Below, piece after piece: positions 1 through 6,092 of a stretch of DNA of 17,750 nucleotides; positions within the stretch are counted from its first letter, which is position 1; each line of letters starts with the position of its first letter. The notes under the pieces are model-generated. The model had not been told where the DNA came from and did no database searches. It was given only the letters and a program-made list of their open reading frames with translations. Source of the stretch: Candidatus Aciduliprofundum sp. (GTDB lineage: Archaea; Thermoplasmatota; Thermoplasmata; Thermoplasmatales; Aciduliprofundaceae); the NCBI GenBank assembly GCA_015523135.1, contig WAKY01000010.1, positions 1 to 17,750 of the forward strand, in the 5' to 3' direction. The translations under genes and the position numbers were made by a program.

Positions 1-496
1 CGGCCCATTTTGTAGTTAGCTCTACACTCTTTTTTGCTTCTTCATAGCTTGTAGGGTATTCTGCGCAGTAATCTAACATCATGGCCACATCGCTTCCTAT
101 TCTCATCTGAACTTCTTTGCTAAACTCAGGCGTAAATAGGTATTTCTTTCCATCGTAGGGAGAGCGAAATGTTATTCCATTTTCATCTGCCCCTACAAAA
201 AATCCCTTTCTAATCATTTGAAATCCGCCGCTATCTGTAAAAATTGCACCATCAAAACGCATAAATTTATGCAAACCCCCATGCTTTTCTAAAACTTCCA
301 ATCCTGGCCTTAAGACTAGATGAAGAGAGTTTGAAATTAAAACTTTTACATCACATCTCTTCAAATCCTCTGGAGTGAGAGTTTTAACAGTTGCCTTTGT
401 GGCTACGGGCATAAAGAAAGGAGTTTTGAGCTCGCCATGTGCAGTTTTTAATACGCCTAATCTTGCACTGCTATCTTCGGATATTATTTTAAACAT
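1..496 (-). CDS. tgt: tRNA-guanine transglycosylase, bacterial (queuosine) type, 3' end outside window
   Basis: Translated by hand from the ATG at 496 down to base 1, with no stop, giving 165 residues; the C-terminal part lies outside the window. The enzyme family exchanges a guanine in tRNA for a 7-deazaguanine base. Visible motifs are TDSGGFQ (catalytic Asp88), FRSPYDG (110-116) and LDYCAEYP (141-148). Asp88, Asp142 and Cys144 all sit 14 residues before Asp102, Asp156 and Cys158 of the Zymomonas enzyme, so the alignment is without gaps. Archaeal ArcTGT instead has VDSGSFQ and LDIPTPPDA-like motifs, so this is the bacterial-type subfamily, and the Cys of the preQ1 pocket is kept. A TATA-like stretch (minus strand, about 517-528) lies about 26 bp before the ATG, suggesting a leaderless mRNA. 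The family call is firm; whether the substrate is preQ1, preQ0 or queuine is inference. Confidence 0.9.
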   Translation of the reverse strand, partial: MFKIISEDSSARLGVLKTAHGELKTPFFMPVATKATVKTLTPEDLKRCDVKVLISNSLHLVLRPGLEVLEKHGGLHKFMRFDGAIFTDSGGFQMIRKGFFVGADENGITFRSPYDGKKYLFTPEFSKEVQMRIGSDVAMMLDYCAEYPTSYEEAKKSVELTTKWA

Positions 497-578
497 ATAG
501 AAAGGCTAATTGCAAGATGTATTAAAAATTTTCAAAAAGATTTAATAGATGGAAATATAATAATGGCGCGGTGATAAT

Positions 579-1241
579 CTGTCATTAAAAGGAGAAATTA
601 AGAGAAAAACTCTTCATCTCGCAGGTTTGCTTGTACCTGTCCTCTATATACTTGTTGGAAGAGAATGGTCTATAACTATAATTAGTATAATCTTGATTGC
701 ATTTTTCATAATAGAACCGCTCAGGGTATCCTTCTTTCGCAGTAAAGAATTTCTTGAAAGAATGCGTCCATATATAACACCTGATGTTTATAAATTCTTG
801 GAGCAAAGATTAGATAAGATGATGAAGAGCATGCGGGAAATAGAAAGGGAGGAGGAAAGGCTGTGCATAGGTGCGCATATTTATTTTGCCATTGCCTCTC
901 TCATTGTCATAATCCTTTTTCCCAAATATATTGTTATAGGTGCTATCACTGTTGCCACCCTCGGAGATGCTGTAGCAGCTCTCATAGGGAAACCTTTTGG
1001 AAAACATAGATTTAAAAATGGAAAGAGCTGGGAGGGGAGCATAGCATTCTTTTTAACGGCATTTGGAGTTTTATTTTTAATTCTTCCCTATGGTTACAAT
1101 ATGGATTTTGTAGTTCCAGCTGCACTCCTAGGCGCAATAATTGGCACTTTAGTAGAGCTTTACAATATTCCCCCAAATGACAATTTCTCTAATCAAATTT
1201 TTATCTCTCTTGCACTTTATCTCTTACTCTTTCTCTTTTAA
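579..1241 (+). CDS. Dolichol kinase / phosphatidate cytidylyltransferase-like membrane protein, probable CTG start
   Basis: A 220-residue polytopic membrane protein of the SEC59-like family, CTP-dependent kinases or cytidylyltransferases acting on polyprenols or lipids at the membrane. The N-terminal RKxxHL motif (residues 9-14) and the GDAVAALIGKPFG loop followed by KSWEGS (about 129-153) are the family's hallmarks, separated by hydrophobic helices. There is no ATG or GTG start in frame. The frame is open from 564, and GGTGAT at 570-575 stands 3 nt before CTG 579, the spacing used at S8e, MBF1, sufB and the DUF1015 gene. The only standard alternative, TTG 627, would delete RKxxHL. I therefore place the start at CTG 579. 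It lies 48 bp before S8e on the same strand. The substrate (dolichol or another isoprenoid alcohol) is not shown by the sequence. Confidence 0.82.
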   Translation: MSLKGEIKRKTLHLAGLLVPVLYILVGREWSITIISIILIAFFIIEPLRVSFFRSKEFLERMRPYITPDVYKFLEQRLDKMMKSMREIEREEERLCIGAHIYFAIASLIVIILFPKYIVIGAITVATLGDAVAALIGKPFGKHRFKNGKSWEGSIAFFLTAFGVLFLILPYGYNMDFVVPAALLGAIIGTLVELYNIPPNDNFSNQIFISLALYLLLFLF

Positions 1242-1289
1242 TGAGAATGTTTAAATAAGAATTACATATATGCGTGCTAAGGTGATATA

Positions 1290-1670
1290 ATGGCCATATG
1301 GCAAGGAAGATCCTTGAAAAAACCTAGCGGTGGCATAATTCGATTGCCGAGGAAGAAGAGAAAATATGAGCTTGGGAGAGAACCTGTTTTCACTCATGTC
1401 GCTCCCATTAGAAAGAAAATAATAAGGGTTAGAGGAGGAAATTACAAAGTAAAACTTCTAAGAAGCGATGAGATTAATGTGTACAATCCAAAAACTGGAA
1501 AGGCACAAAAAGCTAAGATAAAAGGAGTTGTAGAAAATCCTGCCAATCCTCACTTTGCCCAGAGAAATATTATAACTAAGGGAGCCATAGTTGATACTGA
1601 TTTGGGTAAAGTTAAGGTTACTTCAAGGCCTGGACAACATGGAGTACTAAATGGAGTGCTCTTAGAATGA
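1290..1670 (+). CDS. rps8e: 30S ribosomal protein S8e
   Basis: A 126-residue basic protein of the archaeal/eukaryotic small ribosomal subunit, which binds 16S rRNA. The N-terminus MAIWQGRSLKKPSGG and the C-terminal region TSRPGQHGVLNGVLLE are typical of archaeal S8e, and the length matches the family. GGTGAT stands 3 nt before the ATG. The stop TGA overlaps the ATG of the SRP19 gene (ATGA at 1667-1670), so the two are translationally coupled. Nothing unusual is seen. Confidence 0.97.
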   Translation: MAIWQGRSLKKPSGGIIRLPRKKRKYELGREPVFTHVAPIRKKIIRVRGGNYKVKLLRSDEINVYNPKTGKAQKAKIKGVVENPANPHFAQRNIITKGAIVDTDLGKVKVTSRPGQHGVLNGVLLE

Positions 1671-1930
1671 GCATAATTATCTATCCTGCCTATTTTAACA
1701 TCCATTATTCTAGAAAGCAGGGGCGTAGAGTTCCAAAAAATCTTGCTTTTGATCCTAAACTTGAAACTATTGCTAAAGCTGCTAAAGAATTGGGTTATGA
1801 TATTGAAATAGAACCCGAGAAAAGATACCCTAGATTCTGGTGGAGTGAGAAGGGAAGAATTATTATAAATACAGATGAATCGAAAAATGAAGTTATTAGG
1901 AAGATTGCTAAAAAAATAAGAAATATTTGA
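1667..1930 (+). CDS. srp19: Signal recognition particle 19 kDa protein (SRP19)
   Basis: An 87-residue protein that binds the helix 6/8 tips of SRP RNA and assists loading of SRP54 for co-translational targeting to the membrane. The YPAYFNIHYSRKQGRRVP segment near the N-terminus and the WWSEKGRIII strand are characteristic of archaeal SRP19, and the short length is normal for archaea. It overlaps S8e by four bases and probably shares its transcript. It ends directly against the convergent DUF211 gene with no spacer, so terminators of the two units must overlap coding sequence. Confidence 0.95.
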   Translation: MSIIIYPAYFNIHYSRKQGRRVPKNLAFDPKLETIAKAAKELGYDIEIEPEKRYPRFWWSEKGRIIINTDESKNEVIRKIAKKIRNI

Positions 1931-2236
1931 TTATCTGTCTTGGGGAGTTTCTACATCTTCAACTATCTTCTTACCTGCAACTGCAACATCTATAGAGTGA
2001 ATCACAGCTCCAAGGGACTCAAGTGTTTCTTTAATCTCATCAAAATCTATGTTGGGTCCCTCTATAACAACTTTTAAACTTTCTGTTTCTTGGTCTACCT
2101 CATCCAAAATACAGTTAACTCCATTTACACCACTAACCCTGCTTAGCTTTAATGCAACATCAACTATACTTGGTTTATGAGGTTTCATCACATCAAGAAC
2201 TAGTCTGCGAATTCCGTAGGTGGTATTTTCGCTCAT
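1931..2236 (-). CDS. DUF211 family protein
   Basis: A 101-residue protein of the archaeal DUF211 family, small ferredoxin-like-fold proteins of unknown function. Family traits are the start GIRRLVLDVMKPH, the middle VSGVNGVNCILDEVDQETE and the alternating beta/alpha pattern, with no catalytic motif visible. An ATTATATATC element on the minus strand (about 2258-2268) is about 25 bp before the ATG and suggests its own promoter and a leaderless or short-leader mRNA. It is the third of three minus-strand genes (lysozyme, macro domain, DUF211), but the separate TATA-like element argues that it is at least partly independent. No function is assigned. Confidence 0.9.
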   Translation of the reverse strand: MSENTTYGIRRLVLDVMKPHKPSIVDVALKLSRVSGVNGVNCILDEVDQETESLKVVIEGPNIDFDEIKETLESLGAVIHSIDVAVAGKKIVEDVETPQDR

Positions 2237-2275
2237 TTCATTACTCCATAAGAAGTGTTGATATATAATTTTTCC

Positions 2276-2827
2276 TCAGATATCCATATTCTCTGCAAAA
2301 ATCTTAGCATTTTTCTCATCTATATGGCATATTTTTATCTTTTTTATTTTTGTATCTTTAAAATCTTTTATAAATTTTGAAATTGCTATACCAAATATCT
2401 TCGCAGCCCTATCTTTGGGAAATCCGTATATACCCGTGCTTATGGCTGGCATAGCTACACTTTCTACTCCCAGCTCATTTGCTTTTGTGAGAGTATTATA
2501 AATGGCATTGAAAAGTAATGAATCCTCGTTATTCTTGCCTCCTCTCCAAATAGGTCCAACAGCATGAATAACATACTTTGCCTTCAATTTTCCAGCCGAG
2601 GTAACTGCAACTTCGCCTGTAGGTACAGGCCCATGCTTTTTCACATACTCATCACTTTCCTTTTGAATTATTTGTCCTCCTTTCCTTACTATAGCCCATG
2701 CCACTCCACCACCATGCTTCAAACTTGAATTGGCAGCATTGACTATTGCCTCGCTATCATCCTTGGTTATATCACATATTGAAATTTCAATCTTTATACC
2801 ATTTATATTCCATTCCTTGAGAGACAT
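2276..2827 (-). CDS. Macro-domain protein (ADP-ribose binding or hydrolase)
   Basis: A stand-alone macro domain of 183 residues, the usual size. Members bind ADP-ribose and often hydrolyse ADP-ribosyl esters, O-acetyl-ADP-ribose or ADP-ribose-1''-phosphate in the cytoplasm. The binding signatures are complete: AIVNAANSSL (27-36) with NAAN, the glycine run GGG (39-41), GEVAVTSAG (71-79) and the phosphate loop STGIYGFP (130-137). The C-terminal half becomes lysine-rich. The gene starts 15 bp after the lysozyme stop on the same strand; no Shine-Dalgarno site is visible, although an AAATTAAACAT stretch near 2840-2850 could act as a promoter. The family is certain; the physiological substrate is not known from the sequence. 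Confidence 0.93.
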   Translation of the reverse strand: MSLKEWNINGIKIEISICDITKDDSEAIVNAANSSLKHGGGVAWAIVRKGGQIIQKESDEYVKKHGPVPTGEVAVTSAGKLKAKYVIHAVGPIWRGGKNNEDSLLFNAIYNTLTKANELGVESVAMPAISTGIYGFPKDRAAKIFGIAISKFIKDFKDTKIKKIKICHIDEKNAKIFAENMDI

Positions 2828-2842
2828 AGTTTGTGAATATGT

Positions 2843-4561
2843 TTAATTTCCATTAAACTTTCTGTTCAAAATAAGCATTGAGAATAAAAGTATAAGCAAT
2901 ATAACATATGGCATATTTATTTCCGGTATATAATCTGCATAATTTCCTGCAATCCATCCACTCTGATTCTCCCAGTATATCTCGTACCAGGTTATGTCCT
3001 CATTACTGTTGTACTCCTGCCCTCTCTTAGCAAAGAGCATTCCATCGTAAACTGAGCCAATTATGCTACCGGATGTTCCGGCACCAGAGCGAACATGCAG
3101 GGAGGAGGATACATTTATGGCGAATACATCTGAATACGCTCTCTCAGTGTACCAAGATGCGCACCAACCCACGCGGTCATCATAGAAAAACTGCCACCAA
3201 ATGCGCCCCGAGGAATCAGAGGTGTAATTGTAGGCAACGAACTCTTGATTCTTTGGCACAGTCCCTATTATCCCGTAACTCGTACCCGGACCACTTCGAA
3301 TGTTGAGAGCATCGGCAGTCACTCTAAACACTTGCACAAATCCCTTTCTTCCATCAGGTATATGGTAGAAATTAACGAGGTCATATCTAGATGGGAAAAA
3401 GGAGGATATAGAAATGTTCCATTCATCAGGCGAATGGGTTGCTATGTAAAGGGAATTTCCATCCCTGTAGGTAATTATAGCAGCATATGTATAATGCTCA
3501 CCACTTGAATTTCCAAATATGAGCACATCCCCATTTTCTATCCAGTTTGGCACTGTAAAATTGGAGGCGAGGCTGTATGAAAACTTTGAATGTTGATACT
3601 CTCTAAGATTATCATTTAGATACCCTGCATTCGCAATTGAACCGTTATAATTCAGGGCTCCACCACCGTTCCCATCATAACCCTCCCAAAGAGATATCCC
3701 GCCTGCTATCAGTGCCTGGGAAACGAAATTTGTACTCTCCTTACTGAAATTTGAGAAATCCATGTAATGTGGATTGCGAGAACTGTACCATCTGCCAACA
3801 TATCCCAAAGCTCCGAATCTGTCATAGTAGGGTAAGGTGTGAGTATGACCTATCACAAAATTATCAACCAAAGAATCCAAGTTTCCATTATAATAATCCA
3901 TATCCACATCTCCACTCACTCCAGACACACTTCCTTTATCAGTATACTGCCAGAAAGTCCAAGAATCCCAGATACCTGTGGAGGGAGACGAAACTCCGTA
4001 ATTGGCAATCCAGAGATTCCACTGGTCTACCGAGGAATCCAGGTAGTTTTCAGCGTAGTTTGGGTTTGTATATATTATCGGTTTTATTCCCGTTAGGTTG
4101 AAAACTTCAATCATGAATTCATTTACCCACTTCGAAAGCTCCTCTTTCCCAAGAGAAGAGCCATCTTCCAAGTCAAGTACAGGTCTCAAATATCCCTTAC
4201 ACAGATATGGTTTTATAGTGTTAACGAAATGTGTTGCTTCATCTCTAGCGTTATAATTCTCAGGTTCAGCGAAATGATAGGCTCCTACATACAACCCAGC
4301 GGAATTGGCGCTCTGTATATTCTCTTCAAAATTCGGGTCTACATAGGAAGTACCCTGAGTAGCCTTTACAAATGCAAAGATTATTCCAGAATTCCTCACC
4401 TTTGTCCAGTTCACATTCCCCTGCCAGTGTGATACATCAATGCCTTTTATAATGAAGGATGTTTGAGTAGATATGATTTTTTGATTTTTAAATCCCATTG
4501 CAAAAAATAACCCGTTAATGATCAATATAAATGCAATAACCCATACAATTATCTTTTTCAT
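2843..4561 (-). CDS. GH25 muramidase (lysozyme) with amidase-like domain, two SH3 domains and C-terminal membrane anchor
   Basis: A 572-residue surface or secreted protein. Residues 1-23 form a signal peptide or signal anchor. The GH25 domain (about 38-235) has GIDVSHWQG with Asp42, the catalytic pair Asp130-x-Glu132 in PVLDLED, and the late GDVDMDYY. This family hydrolyses the MurNAc-GlcNAc bond of bacterial peptidoglycan, which archaea lack. Residues about 245-402 resemble the Amidase_6 papain-like fold, but the expected nucleophile Cys is Ser276 (KESTNFVSQAL). Two bacterial-type SH3 domains follow (about 407-474 and 477-545, each with an R-S-G-x-G-T-S motif), then a TM helix (550-565) and a basic tail. 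The domain set is bacterial, implying transfer, but base composition looks native by eye. I recall that a GH25 muramidase of Aciduliprofundum boonei was reported as an antibacterial acquired gene (Metcalf et al., eLife 2014). A TATA-like AAAATTTTTATC lies about 30 bp before the ATG. Confidence 0.93.
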   Translation of the reverse strand: MKKIIVWVIAFILIINGLFFAMGFKNQKIISTQTSFIIKGIDVSHWQGNVNWTKVRNSGIIFAFVKATQGTSYVDPNFEENIQSANSAGLYVGAYHFAEPENYNARDEATHFVNTIKPYLCKGYLRPVLDLEDGSSLGKEELSKWVNEFMIEVFNLTGIKPIIYTNPNYAENYLDSSVDQWNLWIANYGVSSPSTGIWDSWTFWQYTDKGSVSGVSGDVDMDYYNGNLDSLVDNFVIGHTHTLPYYDRFGALGYVGRWYSSRNPHYMDFSNFSKESTNFVSQALIAGGISLWEGYDGNGGGALNYNGSIANAGYLNDNLREYQHSKFSYSLASNFTVPNWIENGDVLIFGNSSGEHYTYAAIITYRDGNSLYIATHSPDEWNISISSFFPSRYDLVNFYHIPDGRKGFVQVFRVTADALNIRSGPGTSYGIIGTVPKNQEFVAYNYTSDSSGRIWWQFFYDDRVGWCASWYTERAYSDVFAINVSSSLHVRSGAGTSGSIIGSVYDGMLFAKRGQEYNSNEDITWYEIYWENQSGWIAGNYADYIPEINMPYVILLILLFSMLILNRKFNGN

Positions 4562-4612
4562 CTAAAAACAATATGAAGCTCAAAGATAAAAATTTTATGT
4601 CATTGCAAAGAA

Positions 4613-4620
4613 TTAAATAT
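4613..4620 (+). promoter_or_regulatory. TATA-like element for the C/D sRNA-gfcR transcript
   Basis: TTAAATAT, preceded by a purine-rich AAAGAA stretch that could serve as the BRE. Its centre is about 25 bp before the first base of the sRNA C box at 4641, so transcription should begin at or just before the sRNA. No other TATA-like element lies between the sRNA and gfcR. Confidence 0.55.
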
Positions 4621-4637
4621 TTCTAAAGAATTCCTAA

Positions 4638-4693
4638 ACTGTGATGAAAAGAGGGTCAGCTGATAAGATGATGAGCCCTATGAGTGCTGAGGT
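4638..4693 (+). ncRNA. Box C/D sRNA (2'-O-methylation guide), dual guide
   Basis: All four boxes are present in order with ideal archaeal spacing: C box GTGATGA 4641-4647, a 12-nt guide, D' box CTGA 4660-4663, a 4-nt spacer, C' box ATGATGA 4668-4674, a 12-nt guide, and D box CTGA 4687-4690. Flanking ACT and GGT can form a short closing stem (A-U, C-G, U-G). Such RNAs bind L7Ae, Nop5 and fibrillarin and direct methylation of the nucleotide opposite the fifth base before D or D'. The D guide fits the target CACUC*AUA, where C* lands on C34 of a CAU-anticodon loop (C32 U33 C34 A35 U36 A37); this agrees with the known Cm34 of archaeal elongator tRNA-Met. The D' guide target would be CUGAC*CCUC; I could not place it. 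The D box abuts the gfcR Shine-Dalgarno site. Confidence 0.9.
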
Positions 4694-4700
4694 GATTTAA

Positions 4701-5285
4701 ATGAAGAGTATCGAAGAGCTTGTTAAAAGAGCGAGAGAATTGAAGGAGAGAGGTTTGGATACGAAGGAGATAGCCACAGAGCTGCATTTATCCACAAATA
4801 CTGTTGAATGGCTACTCACCAAGGGAATTGGAGGAGAGGTACCTAAAGATGTAAAGATAGGATGGAGAAGTATAGGAATATATCCCTACAGAATATCTAA
4901 AATTGCAGAAATAATGAGCGATATAATTCTTGAGGAGATGGAAAAAAGGCAATTTGATATTGATTCTATTGTTGGAATTTTGATAAATGGAATCCCATTT
5001 GCAACTTTCATTGCAGAGGAGTTGAATGTAGAGTTGATAATATATAGGCCTCATCCTAAGATGGAAGAGGGTGCATTCTCAAGCAATTATGCCCACATAG
5101 AGGGAAAGAAAGTGGTAATTGTGGATGATGTCATGAGCACCGGAGAAACTTTGAGAAAGGCAATAGATGATATAAGAAATGCTGGGGGAGAGCCAGTTTT
5201 ATGTGTTGTTCTTGTAAATAAAACTCCTTGGGACGAAATAAACGGTGTGCCTTTAAGAGCGCTTATTCGAGCGAGAACTCTATAA
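4701..5285 (+). CDS. gfcR: GfcR-like transcriptional regulator (HTH + orotate phosphoribosyltransferase-like domain)
   Basis: A 194-residue protein. The N-terminal helix-turn-helix (about 16-41, with ERGLDTKEIATELHLSTNTV) is followed by a type I PRTase fold with the PRPP-binding loop VIVDDVMSTG (139-148). This architecture is the archaeal PyrE-like/GfcR family. The haloarchaeal member activates glycolytic genes, and family proteins are often mislabelled as orotate phosphoribosyltransferases. GAGGTGAT (4689-4696) precedes the ATG and overlaps the D box of the sRNA. The mRNA probably begins with that sRNA, so sRNA processing and gfcR translation may be linked. The gene overlaps the convergent small membrane-protein gene by six bases. 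A run of T at 5289-5299 just after the stop may terminate transcription. The family is clear; the target genes here are unknown. Confidence 0.88.
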   Translation: MKSIEELVKRARELKERGLDTKEIATELHLSTNTVEWLLTKGIGGEVPKDVKIGWRSIGIYPYRISKIAEIMSDIILEEMEKRQFDIDSIVGILINGIPFATFIAEELNVELIIYRPHPKMEEGAFSSNYAHIEGKKVVIVDDVMSTGETLRKAIDDIRNAGGEPVLCVVLVNKTPWDEINGVPLRALIRARTL

Positions 5286-5483
5286 TCTCTTTCTTTTTTT
5301 GGCAGTCCATATTTCCCTATAGAATTCTTCCTCTTTCTTCTTATCCTCTTCACTTTTCTCTATGATTTCCTCTTCTTCCTTTGGGATACCTAGTTTGTTA
5401 AAATAGGGATTAAATAGATATTGTACAACTATTGTGCCTAATACGATTATTATAATCCATATTACAACGGTCCATATATCCAT
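5280..5483 (-). CDS. Small single-pass membrane protein, unknown function
   Basis: A 67-residue protein that I do not recognise. Residues about 4-24 form a strongly hydrophobic helix (WTVVIWIIIIVLGTIVVQYLF). The rest is a charged tail: an acidic/lysine stretch likely to be a short coiled coil (about 36-55) and a basic end, AKKRKRL. The ATG directly follows the MBF1 stop codon (TAAATG), so it is co-transcribed and probably translationally coupled with MBF1. It overlaps the convergent gfcR gene by six bases. Coding is supported by the operon junction and by the sensible membrane-protein composition. Confidence 0.72.
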   Translation of the reverse strand: MDIWTVVIWIIIIVLGTIVVQYLFNPYFNKLGIPKEEEEIIEKSEEDKKKEEEFYREIWTAKKRKRL

Positions 5484-5972
5484 TTACAACGCATCCTTAA
5501 GCAAGTCTCCCAATGTTAATCCTCCACTACTCTTTGTATCCTTACGATAAACTCCTGATACTTTCTCCTTTAACTTAATATCTAACGCTTTCTCCAATTT
5601 TTTTATTAATTTTTCATCAGGTCTCATTTCTCCCCTTTCTATCTTGGAAATAATAGTTTTCTTTTCAAGTATCTTTTTGGCAAGTTGCTCTTGTGTTAGC
5701 CCCTTATTCTCCCTTGCCTTTCTTATAACTTCAGGATAATACTCTACAAGCACCTCCTCTTCATCCATATAATCCTTATTTTTCCTTCTCTGTTTTCTCT
5801 CCAACCTCTCCCTTACAACCTCTGGAGGCAAGTATTTTACATCCTTTGGTATCTCATTTCCCTTTATCTCTTTGCCAAATTTTGCACAATCATCACATAC
5901 GTTCATAATTACTCCTTCTATCACAACTTTATGTAATCGTGGAACATCCCTACCACATAATTCACAAATCAT
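5484..5972 (-). CDS. mbf1: MBF1-type regulator (zinc ribbon + XRE-family HTH)
   Basis: A 162-residue archaeal multiprotein bridging factor 1, a conserved transcription- or ribosome-associated regulator. The N-terminal zinc ribbon has CxxC pairs at 3/6 and 26/29 (CELC, CDDC). A charged linker with ERKQRRKNK follows, then a Cro/C1-type helix-turn-helix (about 80-135: KARENKGLTQEQLAKKI ... IERGEMRPDEKL). I place the start at ATG 5972 because GGTGAT sits 3 nt upstream and the zinc ribbon begins at residue 3; an in-frame ATG at 6020 would add 16 residues and has no such site. It is the first gene of a two-gene unit with the small membrane protein. Confidence 0.9.
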   Translation of the reverse strand: MICELCGRDVPRLHKVVIEGVIMNVCDDCAKFGKEIKGNEIPKDVKYLPPEVVRERLERKQRRKNKDYMDEEEVLVEYYPEVIRKARENKGLTQEQLAKKILEKKTIISKIERGEMRPDEKLIKKLEKALDIKLKEKVSGVYRKDTKSSGGLTLGDLLKDAL

Positions 5973-6092
5973 AATATCACCAAATCTCCCATGCCTTTCG
6001 GATATATATTTTTGTTCCATTCTTTAGTTCTGAATTCGAACCTTATATGAAAATTTAATATCCCTAATCACGATATCCCCGCTGGTGATAAG

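Noticed and set aside
3073..4432. Plus-strand frames inside the lysozyme gene
   Set aside because: They are shadows of the minus-strand gene, which carries complete GH25 and SH3 motifs.
4668..4700. Ten-codon ATG frame ending directly before the gfcR start, as a leader peptide
   Set aside because: Its ATGATGA start is the C' box of the sRNA and it has no Shine-Dalgarno site, since the D' box region precedes it. The C/D architecture explains the sequence better.
5973..6020. Upstream ATG for MBF1 adding 16 residues
   Set aside because: The downstream ATG at 5972 has GGTGAT at the right distance and starts at the conserved zinc ribbon.
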